From positions 53,883 to 117,882 of the forward strand of contig DATLJS010000039.1 in NCBI GenBank assembly GCA_035538795.1: a DNA stretch of 64,000 nt, written 5' to 3'. Below the pieces are notes generated by a model. It worked only from the letters and a program-made list of their open reading frames with translations. It did not search any database and was not told the DNA's origin. This stretch comes from JAJZGK01 sp035538795 (GTDB lineage Bacteria > Pseudomonadota > Alphaproteobacteria > Rhodospirillales > Magnetospirillaceae). Shown one piece after another: positions 43,732 to 51,524 of the stretch (position 1 is the first letter of the stretch; each line of letters starts with the position of its first letter). The position numbers and the translations under genes are program-made.

Positions 43732-43992
43732 GACCATCCTCTCGTCAAAACTCAAACCACGGAATCTCTCCATAACCCCCGATGATTATGCACAGCGCGC
43801 CGATACTTGATAATAAAAATATACTAATTATATATACAGCAATAATTTAATGTTAATTATAGGCGTGGCAGCGTTTTCGATGAAAGCTGGGGAAAACGGC
43901 CAAAACCTTTTCGGGCAAAGCTCAATGGCTGAAAAATATCGAACGGATCACCGGCCGTCCCCGGCAATCCCACCGCAGAGTCCGGGCTTTGC

Positions 43993-45804
43993 CTATAGGA
44001 ACAAAGCGTCGAGATCGTCCTCGTCATCGGCGTTTGCCGCAGTGAGCTGCGGCGCCGTGGCGGCGGACTCGTCCTTGGCGAAGGTCTGGTGGACGATACG
44101 TTCCCGATCCATGGTGTAGCAAGGCTGCATCAGACGATGAATCACCTGATGCTGCTCCTCGCTCAGATCGGTTTCCTTGATCAGACGCCCGGCGATGGAT
44201 GACAGGCGAGCGGTTCCCTCGTCAGCGACGGCGCCCACCCGATGATGGATGTCGATGCCGGTCGCGGTTTCGCCCAGACTTCTGGAAACGCCTCCGGCGT
44301 CCGAACGCAGAGTTTCCAGGATGCTCGACATGGCGCCGCCCATATGCTCAAGGGCGGCCATGGAAGCGGACATGATCCCGATCGGGTCTCGGGCGGCATC
44401 GGTTGCGATGGAGGCAGAAACGGCGGCAAGGGAGTCCGCCAAGGCGAGCACCGAAGTCAATTGCCCGGCGATGCCATGGCTGCAATCCTCGGTCCGCTTG
44501 CTGCAGGCGCGCAATTCATGGGCGACGACGCCCAACGCGCGCCCCTCGTTGCCCAGGCGGCCGCATTTCAAGGTGGCGTTCAATCCCATCACCCGCATGT
44601 CGGCGTCGATGGACTGGATGGCCTCCAGATCGCCGGCCATGGCCCGGAAGCCTTCGGACACGGCCTCCACCACCGATTCGGCCCGGCGGCGAGCGGCGGC
44701 ATAAATGCCCAGCAGTTCGGTGGCGCGCCGGATATCTTGCTGGATCTCCGCCAGAAACAAGCCGCCGCCGCTGCCGCCAAAGGCGTCCTCGGCTTCGCTT
44801 AAAATGGCTCCGGCGTCACCTGCCAGCGCACTCAGATTGCTGATCAGACCATCGACCTCCCGCCGGTAATCGGCGGCGCCGCCATGCAGCTGAGCCGCCT
44901 GAAGATGGCAGACACCGCCGACCAGGGACATCCGCTCGGCCTCGGCGGTTTCGTTCAGCCATTGGCACCCGGGCTCGGTCACGGTGTCCCCGCCGACCAG
45001 ATCGGCCATGGCGCGAACGGCGGTGCGAACATGCTCGATACGCTGGCAAACGCTGTCGTTGATTTGCAGCTCGGCGACGGTCTTAGCGATACGTTGGGCC
45101 GTCTGAGTGGATTTGGCGCCGACCGAATCGGCGGCGATGGCGGCGCGTCGGCGGCGATCGACCAACGCGCTCAGACTGGCCTGAATGCGCGCCTGCACGG
45201 CGTCGAGTTCCCGCGCCTCGTTGCGTTCGAAATCAGCCGCCCCCTGCCGAGCCGAGGCCACAGCCTGACGAACGGTGGTCAGGCGCTCGGCGGCTTGTTC
45301 CGTCGATGTCGCCGCCAATGTTCCCAGACGGCCGATTTCGGTGGTGAAGACCGAGAAATCCACCCCGGCGGCGCTGACCAGAGCGGCCTGAATCTTGCCG
45401 TTGATGGCCAAACCGCCGATTTCGCTGATGATCTTGCGCAGCACGTCGAGACCTTTGGCGACCTCCGCCGCTCCGTCTTCCAACTGGGCCAGGATGGGAG
45501 CCGCGTTGCCCTCGCCCCCCGACATTCGGGTAATGTCGCGCACGGCCTGTTCCAAGGCGTCCACCGTGCTCTGCGCATCCTGGCTGTTCAGCTGTTCGGC
45601 CAGCCCGGTCAGATTGCCACCCAGCCGCCCGAACACGTCAACCGCATGCCCCAGGGTATGGCCGATATTCAGGAAATCCTGATCGGCGCTGCCTGTGATC
45701 CGTCCCAGAACGGCATCCAGATCGACCAGGGACTCTCTGATCTGGCGGGCATCGGCCACGGACAGGGACCGGAACGGATTTTCCGTAGCCGCAAGGTGGT
45801 TCAT
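43993..45804 (-). CDS. Soluble chemoreceptor-like protein (cluster 2)
   Basis: ATG 45804 follows GGGAGGCGGGAG; 603 residues, no membrane helix. Like its paralog in cluster 1 it has two MCP-hairpin-like stretches (LAINGKIQAALVSAAGVDFSV and LNATLKCGRLGNEGRALGVVAHELRA split by short spacers) within long helices, and repeats such as VAELQINDSVCQRIEHV that match GELQINDLTSQRIEHI in the other copy. The last residues DDEDDLDALFL resemble the CheY-binding ends of CheZ and FliM. In this cluster it is the last gene of the minus-strand operon, 19 bp after cheW. Function inferred as cytosolic receptor or CheY-binding adaptor. Confidence 0.8.
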   Translation of the reverse strand: MNHLAATENPFRSLSVADARQIRESLVDLDAVLGRITGSADQDFLNIGHTLGHAVDVFGRLGGNLTGLAEQLNSQDAQSTVDALEQAVRDITRMSGGEGNAAPILAQLEDGAAEVAKGLDVLRKIISEIGGLAINGKIQAALVSAAGVDFSVFTTEIGRLGTLAATSTEQAAERLTTVRQAVASARQGAADFERNEARELDAVQARIQASLSALVDRRRRAAIAADSVGAKSTQTAQRIAKTVAELQINDSVCQRIEHVRTAVRAMADLVGGDTVTEPGCQWLNETAEAERMSLVGGVCHLQAAQLHGGAADYRREVDGLISNLSALAGDAGAILSEAEDAFGGSGGGLFLAEIQQDIRRATELLGIYAAARRRAESVVEAVSEGFRAMAGDLEAIQSIDADMRVMGLNATLKCGRLGNEGRALGVVAHELRACSKRTEDCSHGIAGQLTSVLALADSLAAVSASIATDAARDPIGIMSASMAALEHMGGAMSSILETLRSDAGGVSRSLGETATGIDIHHRVGAVADEGTARLSSIAGRLIKETDLSEEQHQVIHRLMQPCYTMDRERIVHQTFAKDESAATAPQLTAANADDEDDLDALFL

Positions 45805-45823
45805 CTCCCGCCTCCCTCTTGGA

Positions 45824-46324
45824 TCACGGTTCACCCAACACAACCGTTCCGTTGATCATGGCAGGTTCGTCGCCGCTGAACAATTGGCCGAGATCAAGGA
45901 CGATGACAAACTTGTCCTCTCGCCGCCCGACGCCCTTGATGTATTGCGACTGCCAGCGCACGCCGATGTCCGGGGCGTCCTCCATGGCCTGTTCGCTCAA
46001 GCCGGTGACTTCATAGACCCTGTCTGTCAGCAAGCCCATCACGACCGTTCGCCCCCCGACCGTCAAGTCCAGAACCAGAATACGAGTTGCCGGCGTGGGC
46101 GGAACCGCCGGCAATCCCAGTTTGACCCGCAGGTCGACGACAGGAACCGTGCGGCGACGAACGTCGATCATTCCCATCAGATAGGGAGGCGCGTTGGGCA
46201 CCCGCGAGATAGGACAGAGGTCGAGAATCTCGTGAACCTGCTCGACCTCCACCGCGAAAACCTCGCGGTCGATCCCCATGGTGACGTATTGAACGCCTTT
46301 ATCCGTTGCTGCCCGCTGGCTCAT
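45824..46324 (-). CDS. cheW: CheW coupling protein (cluster 2, first subtype)
   Basis: A 166-residue CheW (YVTMGIDREVFAVEVEQVHEIL, RVPNAPPYLMGMIDVRRRTVPVV, TRILVLDLTVGGRTVVMGLL, FVIVLDLGQLF). GAGAGGG precedes the start. It lies between the MCP and the soluble receptor-like gene and is the sister of the CheW at 31047-31532; the pair shares the KLGLPAVPPT insert, which the other two CheW copies lack. Possibly this subtype couples the soluble receptor-like protein. Confidence 0.95.
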   Translation of the reverse strand: MSQRAATDKGVQYVTMGIDREVFAVEVEQVHEILDLCPISRVPNAPPYLMGMIDVRRRTVPVVDLRVKLGLPAVPPTPATRILVLDLTVGGRTVVMGLLTDRVYEVTGLSEQAMEDAPDIGVRWQSQYIKGVGRREDKFVIVLDLGQLFSGDEPAMINGTVVLGEP

Positions 46325-46342
46325 GACCCGGCCCTCTCGCCA

Positions 46343-48544
46343 TCAATAGCGCTGGAAATCACCATCTTCATGGTCCATGTCGATCACGAATCCGCCGCTG
46401 GCCTTGGCCTTCTTGACCAAGGTGTCGGCCTTGCCGTTGGGACGAGAGGCAGCCTTGCTCTTCTGCGCCTTTAAATGGGCGACCTGCGGCTTGGAGGACG
46501 ATGACTGCGACGCCGGAGGGACAGCCCTCTTGGCGCTGTTCTCCTGGCTGATGCGGAAGTAGGAAATCGTGTTCTGCAACTGCTCGGCCTGCGAAGCCAG
46601 CTCCTCGGACGTAGACGACATCTGTTCGGCGGCGGCGGCATTCTGCTGCGTCACCTTGTCCAATTGCTGGATGGCCAGATTGACCTGATTGGCGCCTGTA
46701 TCCTGTTCGCGGCAGGCGGCCGAGATTTCCTCAACCAGTTCAGCCGTACGCTTGATGTCGGGCACCAGCTTGGCCAGCATCTGACCGGCTTCCTGAGCCA
46801 CCTTGACGGTGTCGCCGGACAGGGCGTTGATCTCGGACGCCGCCGCCTGGCTGCGTTCGGCAAGCTTGCGCACCTCCGAGGCCACCACCGCGAAGCCGCG
46901 ACCATGTTCACCGGCACGCGCCGCCTCCACAGCCGCATTCAAAGCCAGAAGGTCGGTCTGGCGGGCGATTTCCTGAACCACGGTGATCTTTTCGGCAATG
47001 GTCTGCATGGCGCTGACGGCGCGGTTGACCGCATCGCCACTGGTCTGGGCGTCCTTCGCCGACTGATAGGCGATCTTTTCCGTCTGGCTGGCGTTCTCGG
47101 CGGTCTGCTTGATGTTCGAGGCCATTTCCTCCATGGAGGAAGCCGCCTCTTCGGTGGCCGAAGCCTGTTCAGAGGCGCCTTGGCTCAACTGTTCCGCGCC
47201 CGAGGACAGTTCTTCGCTGCCGGCAGCCACATTCTGGCCGGCATTGATGGTTTCGCTGACCACACCGCTCAAACGTTCCACCATGGTTTCCAGGCTGATG
47301 CCCAAAGTATCCTTGTCCGACAGGCGTTTGACCCGCACCGTCAAGTCGCCCCCGGCAATCTGGTCCGCCGCCCGGGCGGTCGCCAGAAGATTGCTGGTCA
47401 TGATGTTCATGGCATCCAGCAGATCCTTGATTTCGTCATTGGTCGAAACAGTGGCCTGTTGCTCGATATCGCCGATGGACACGGCCTGGGCCACATCGAC
47501 CGCCTTGGTCAAGCCGCGGCTGATGGACAAAGCCAGCCCGAACGCGAAGCCGACACCGACCACCAGGGCGATGATGGAGGAGACCAACAGCAAAGTGCGA
47601 AGACTGGAATAGGTGTCGGCGGCATTCGCCTTGTCTTTCGCCAATCCCTCTTCGGTCGCACGAACCAGATCGGCGACCATCTCGTTCATTTTAGTTCCAG
47701 CTTGACGCACCTCCCCCGTTGATATGGCGCCCGCTTTAATCTCGGTGTTCTGCATGGCCAAACCGATAGCGTCGTCCAACAGCTTATCCACCGCAGGCTG
47801 ACGGGCGATATAATCGGCCAGCAGGCGCCGGTCCTCGTCGGAGCTCAACGATTGGCGCAATGCATCCGTGGTCTGGCGGATTTCCTCGCGCATGGAGGGC
47901 ACCGGCTTCAGCGCCACTTCGGTTTCCGCATCGGTGGACACCAGCAAGGCATTCCGTAAAATGATCCCCAGCCGAGCCCCCGCTTCCTCGATGTTGTTGA
48001 CGAGAAGTCCCTGCCGCAATTGATCCGGGGTCGCCGTACGGGATTGCGCCCGGAGGGCGATCGGATTGAGCACGTCCAGGCTGCTTTTCCACCCGGCGCT
48101 GTAGGCTCCATTCACCAAGTCCGTTCCTTTGGCGTTGGAGTGAATGCGCCCCAGGGACCGCAGCTTGTCCTGCGCCGTGATCAATGTGGCGTACTGAGCC
48201 TCGATCCGGCCGAGGGCCGCTTTGCCATTCTCGTCGGCCAGTGAGCGATAGGCATCAAAGATTTTTTGCAGATCGTCGCGGATCTGCAGCATGGATTTGT
48301 CGAATTTGTCGATACTTTCGGCATCGGACGACAGCAGGAAGTTCTTTTCCTCGCGCTGAAGCCGGTAGACGGTCGCCGGAATCTGGCGAACGACATTGAT
48401 CCGCTGCGCCGAGTGGTCGACCAGATCGGTGATCCTGTCGTTCAACTGGGACAGCCCGTTGATGGCGAAACCGGCGCTGGCCGCCGACATGACGATGATC
48501 ACCGCGAAAGCGATCGCCAGCTTGATTTTGATGGTGAAGCGCAT
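46343..48544 (-). CDS. Methyl-accepting chemotaxis protein (cluster 2)
   Basis: The 733-residue protein starts with AAGGA 7 bp upstream. It has an N-terminal helix (LAIAFAVIIVMSAASAGFAI), a helical periplasmic sensor of about 280 residues, a second helix (LLLVSSIIALVVGVGFAFGLAL), HAMP, and the signalling tip QEIARQTDLLALNAAVEAAR with GEHGRGFAVVASEVRKLAERS. The C-terminus ends DFQRY, fitting the aromatic CheR/CheB-tether pentapeptide. Signalling halves of this and the cluster 1 MCP are nearly alike, whereas their sensor parts differ, so the two systems likely sense different cues. Confidence 0.96.
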   Translation of the reverse strand: MRFTIKIKLAIAFAVIIVMSAASAGFAINGLSQLNDRITDLVDHSAQRINVVRQIPATVYRLQREEKNFLLSSDAESIDKFDKSMLQIRDDLQKIFDAYRSLADENGKAALGRIEAQYATLITAQDKLRSLGRIHSNAKGTDLVNGAYSAGWKSSLDVLNPIALRAQSRTATPDQLRQGLLVNNIEEAGARLGIILRNALLVSTDAETEVALKPVPSMREEIRQTTDALRQSLSSDEDRRLLADYIARQPAVDKLLDDAIGLAMQNTEIKAGAISTGEVRQAGTKMNEMVADLVRATEEGLAKDKANAADTYSSLRTLLLVSSIIALVVGVGFAFGLALSISRGLTKAVDVAQAVSIGDIEQQATVSTNDEIKDLLDAMNIMTSNLLATARAADQIAGGDLTVRVKRLSDKDTLGISLETMVERLSGVVSETINAGQNVAAGSEELSSGAEQLSQGASEQASATEEAASSMEEMASNIKQTAENASQTEKIAYQSAKDAQTSGDAVNRAVSAMQTIAEKITVVQEIARQTDLLALNAAVEAARAGEHGRGFAVVASEVRKLAERSQAAASEINALSGDTVKVAQEAGQMLAKLVPDIKRTAELVEEISAACREQDTGANQVNLAIQQLDKVTQQNAAAAEQMSSTSEELASQAEQLQNTISYFRISQENSAKRAVPPASQSSSSKPQVAHLKAQKSKAASRPNGKADTLVKKAKASGGFVIDMDHEDGDFQRY

Positions 48545-48560
48545 GGAAGTTTCCTTTCCA

Positions 48561-49025
48561 CTACTGGGCGGAAGCGAAGATGGCGTCCATATCCAGGACG
48601 ATGAGGAAATCGCCGCCGTTCCGGTGGCCTATTCCGCGAATGAACTCAGTGGGCCAGGTCATGCCGACCTTTGGCGTGGTTTCGATGGCCTGCATGTCAA
48701 TCTCCGTGACCTCGTAAACCTTGTCGGCCAGCAGACCGATAATGGTCGGTTCGCCGTCCAGCACCGTTTCGACGACGATGATGCGGGTATCGATGGTGTC
48801 GTCGTTCCGGGCCATGCCCAGAAACACCCGCAAATCCACCAGCGGCACCACCTTGCCCCGCACATTGATCAGGCCGGGGGCGTGATCGGGGGCGTTGGGC
48901 ACGGCGGTGACGGGCACCAGATCAAGGATTTCGGAAACGATCCCGGCCTCCAGGGCGAAGGCCTCGCCGGACAGGCCCAGAGTCAGGATCTCGACGGGAC
49001 GGGAGATGGCGTGCACGCTGCCCAT
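48561..49025 (-). CDS. cheW: CheW coupling protein (cluster 2, second subtype)
   Basis: A 154-residue CheW (EILTLGLSGEAFALEAGIVSEIL, VPNAPDHAPGLINVRGKVVPLVDL, TRIIVVETVLDGEPTIIGLLADKVYEV, FLIVLDMDAIF). It starts 2 bp after the cheA stop. It pairs with the CheW at 33928-34383, sharing GLLADKVYEVTEI and the GKVVPL.DLR strand. It likely docks the MCP to CheA. Confidence 0.95.
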   Translation of the reverse strand: MGSVHAISRPVEILTLGLSGEAFALEAGIVSEILDLVPVTAVPNAPDHAPGLINVRGKVVPLVDLRVFLGMARNDDTIDTRIIVVETVLDGEPTIIGLLADKVYEVTEIDMQAIETTPKVGMTWPTEFIRGIGHRNGGDFLIVLDMDAIFASAQ

Positions 49026-49027
49026 GA

Positions 49028-51100
49028 TCAGGACGCCTTCTTCTGTGAATCGCTGGCATGGCTCAAATCGATCAGACGCGGGATATCCAAAATCAGCGCC
49101 ACCGTGCCGTCCCCCAGGATGGTCGCTCCCGAGAAGGTCTGGACCGCGCTGTGAATCTTGGACAGCGACTTGATGACCGTCTGGTAGTCGCCGATGATCT
49201 GGTCAACCACCAGCCCCACCCGCATATCGCCGGCGGCAACGATGACGACCTTTTGGTAAGGCTCGGGCGGCGTCGTCAGATGGAATAGGGACTTAAGCCG
49301 CAAAAACGGTACCACCTCGTCACGGATGTTCAGAAAATCGCGCCCAGTGGCCCGCAGATCGTCCTCAGGCGTCAGTTCGACGCATTCCTCGACTGCCGAC
49401 AGGGGGATGACGTAGCGCCCTTCTCCCACCCGCACCAACAAACCGTCGATAATGGCCAGAGTCAGCGGCAGACGCAGAGTGATCTCCGAGCCTTCGCCCA
49501 AAACGCTGTTGATGTCGATCGTGCCGCGCAAGGCGTCGATGGAGCGCTTGACCACGTCCATGCCGACACCGCGCCCGGAGACGCTGGTGACTTTGGCGGC
49601 AGTGGAAAAACCGGGCTGTAAGATCAGTTGGAAGATTTCCGTCGCGGTCAGGTCGGCCCCTGGCTGGATCAGACCTGTTTCCTCGGCTTTGGCCCGCACT
49701 TTGACGGGATCGATGCCGCGCCCGTCATCCTTGATGCGGATCAGCACCTGTGCCCCGGAATGCGTGGCCGACAGATGCACCGTGCCCTGGCGCGGCTTAC
49801 CCGATCCCTCGCGCTCCGCCGGAGAGCCGACGCCGTGATCCAGGCTGTTGCGGATAAGATGCACCAAGGGATCGTGCAGGCGCTCGATGACCGTTTTGTC
49901 CAACTCGGTCTCTTCACCCGATGTGGTCAGTTGGACATCCTTGCCCAGTTCCTTGGACAGATCGCGCACCAGACGGCGGAAACGGCTGAACAGCGAACCG
50001 ATCGGCACCATGCGGATGCCCATTGTCGTATCGCGCAGTTCCGACGACAGACGCTCGATCTCTTCGACCAGGGATTTCAGATGGGTGTCGTTGCCGGCAT
50101 TGGCCAGTTGCCGCAGCCGGGCTTGTGCGATCACCAGTTCCCCCACCTGATCCATCAGATCATCCAGACGCTCGGCCTGCACCCTGATGTCTGCCGTTTC
50201 CGATTTCTTGGACTTTTCGGCCTCGCCCTTCAGATGCTTCTGTTCGGCCAAAGCGGCGACCACTTTGTCATGGCTGACCAGCCCCTCTTCCACCAGCAAA
50301 GCGCCCAGACGCGGTTGCCGGTCGACCGCCTGTTCGACCTTGTCGGGGCCGATCGCGTGGTGCTCGACCAAGATTTCGCCCAGAAGCTTGGGGTCGGGCT
50401 GAATTTCCTCGATGGTCAGTTCCATGTCGTCGATGACGAACATGAACACTTCGTCGATGGCGCTGCGCGGATGATCGGTCGACAGAACGCAGTCCCACGC
50501 CAGATAACAGCCGCAGGGATCCATCTCTTCCAGATGCGGAAGCGCGTCGGTGATGGTGACGACTGTGAAGTCGCCCATCTCGCGCATCTCTTTCAGAAGC
50601 AGCAAGGGATTCGCCCCCATGCTCAGGGCATTGCGGACAAGACGGAAATGAATGCGATAGGTGCTTCTGGACGACGGCGGCTCCGGCCGCTCCCCGCCTC
50701 CGGATCGCACCACCGCCACCGGACCGACGCCGGTGACGGCGGCCAGCTGAGACAGGATCGCCTCGCTCCGCCCCGGCGGCGCCGCTTCCGGATCGTCGAT
50801 CAAGATTCGCATATGATCCTTGGCCAGAAGCGCCACCTCGACCAGTTCCTTGGTCACCGGCAATTGCCCCTTGCGGACCAGGTCGAAAGCGTTTTCGACA
50901 TGATGGGTAAAGGCCGAGGCGGCGTCGAAGCCGAACATGGCCCCCGACCCCTTGATGGTGTGCAGCGCCCGGAAGGCCGTGTCGATGAGGTCCTTATTGG
51001 CGGGGTCCGCTTCAATGTCGAGCAAGGTCGTTTCCAACTGCTCGAACAGTTCGCGCGCTTCGATGCGGAATGTTTCGACGGGATCGTTGGAGATGGCCAT
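49028..51100 (-). CDS. cheA: CheA histidine kinase (cluster 2)
   Basis: ATG 51100 overlaps the STAS stop (TGATG), giving 690 residues, the same length as the cluster 1 CheA. P1 carries His47 (RALHTIKGSGAMFGF). A P2-like domain (TYRIHFRLVRNALSMGANPLLLL) is followed by MshEN-like motifs at 239-262 and 264-287 (RLGALLVEEGLVSHDKV...Q), P3 (LMDQVGELVIAQARLRQL), P4 (HLIRNSLDHGVG, IKDDGRGID, VSGRGVGMDVV) and P5. It should phosphorylate the nearby CheY, CheB and the REC-PAS-GGDEF-EAL protein. Intact catalytic boxes argue for an active kinase. Confidence 0.96.
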   Translation of the reverse strand: MAISNDPVETFRIEARELFEQLETTLLDIEADPANKDLIDTAFRALHTIKGSGAMFGFDAASAFTHHVENAFDLVRKGQLPVTKELVEVALLAKDHMRILIDDPEAAPPGRSEAILSQLAAVTGVGPVAVVRSGGGERPEPPSSRSTYRIHFRLVRNALSMGANPLLLLKEMREMGDFTVVTITDALPHLEEMDPCGCYLAWDCVLSTDHPRSAIDEVFMFVIDDMELTIEEIQPDPKLLGEILVEHHAIGPDKVEQAVDRQPRLGALLVEEGLVSHDKVVAALAEQKHLKGEAEKSKKSETADIRVQAERLDDLMDQVGELVIAQARLRQLANAGNDTHLKSLVEEIERLSSELRDTTMGIRMVPIGSLFSRFRRLVRDLSKELGKDVQLTTSGEETELDKTVIERLHDPLVHLIRNSLDHGVGSPAEREGSGKPRQGTVHLSATHSGAQVLIRIKDDGRGIDPVKVRAKAEETGLIQPGADLTATEIFQLILQPGFSTAAKVTSVSGRGVGMDVVKRSIDALRGTIDINSVLGEGSEITLRLPLTLAIIDGLLVRVGEGRYVIPLSAVEECVELTPEDDLRATGRDFLNIRDEVVPFLRLKSLFHLTTPPEPYQKVVIVAAGDMRVGLVVDQIIGDYQTVIKSLSKIHSAVQTFSGATILGDGTVALILDIPRLIDLSHASDSQKKAS

Positions 51101-51411
51101 CAGAAAGCCCCCCTTGCCTGCCAGAAATCCGCCCTTATCCCCTGTTCGGCGCCGCAAATGGCCACGGCATCCAAAAGAGCCCCCTTGGCGGGAGAACTCA
51201 GGACCAGAACCTTGCCGTCAGCTTCGGCGCTTTTATGGGCGGCCAGGATCAGTTGCAGGAACGTGACGTCAACCTCGTCCAATTCCGAACAATCGACCTC
51301 GATCCGGTCCGAGGACTCCAATGCCTGCCGCAAGCGATGGGCGACATCATCGGCTTGGCGGATCGTTGCCGATCCCGAGAAACCGATAACCACAGTGGGA
51401 GCGCTTGACAT
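51100..51411 (-). CDS. STAS-domain protein (cluster 2)
   Basis: A 103-residue STAS protein (VVIGFSGSATIRQADDVAHRL, RIEVDCSELDEVDVTFLQLILAA, GKVLVLSSPAKGALLDAV). The turn that is DSSG in phosphorylatable antagonists reads DVTF here, parallel to DLTF in the cluster 1 copy. It starts the STAS-cheA-cheW-MCP-cheW-receptor operon and is followed by cheA with a 1-bp overlap. A conserved DNA element is found about 80 bp upstream. Confidence 0.85.
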   Translation of the reverse strand: MSSAPTVVIGFSGSATIRQADDVAHRLRQALESSDRIEVDCSELDEVDVTFLQLILAAHKSAEADGKVLVLSSPAKGALLDAVAICGAEQGIRADFWQARGAF

Positions 51412-51461
51412 GCCTGTCCTCCAGGTCCGAGACGGAAGGGAGAGAGGACAGGCTAGGTGCT

Positions 51462-51481
51462 GCTCCCGGTATATCGGGAGC
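51462..51481. promoter_or_regulatory. Palindrome upstream of STAS-cheA operon 2
   Basis: GCTCCCG-GTATAT-CGGGAGC, a perfect 7-bp inverted repeat, lies 51 bp upstream of the STAS start. It shares GGTATATCGG with the conserved element at 56848-56875, so it may be a further site for the same regulator. Confidence 0.45.
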
Positions 51482-51488
51482 GGAGGAA

Positions 51489-51516
51489 CGGCTACGGCCT
51501 CACGGCAAAGGTATAT
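51489..51516 (+). promoter_or_regulatory. Conserved chemosensory-cluster element, copy A
   Basis: 28 bp starting CGGCTACGG and ending CAAAGGTATAT. It is 78 bp from the STAS start codon and reads on the strand opposite to that gene. Followed by GCCTATACCT so that AGGTATA-tgcc-TATACCT forms a palindrome (51509-51526). Related copies occur at 56080-56106 and 56848-56875. Confidence 0.55.
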
Positions 51517-51524
51517 GCCTATAC

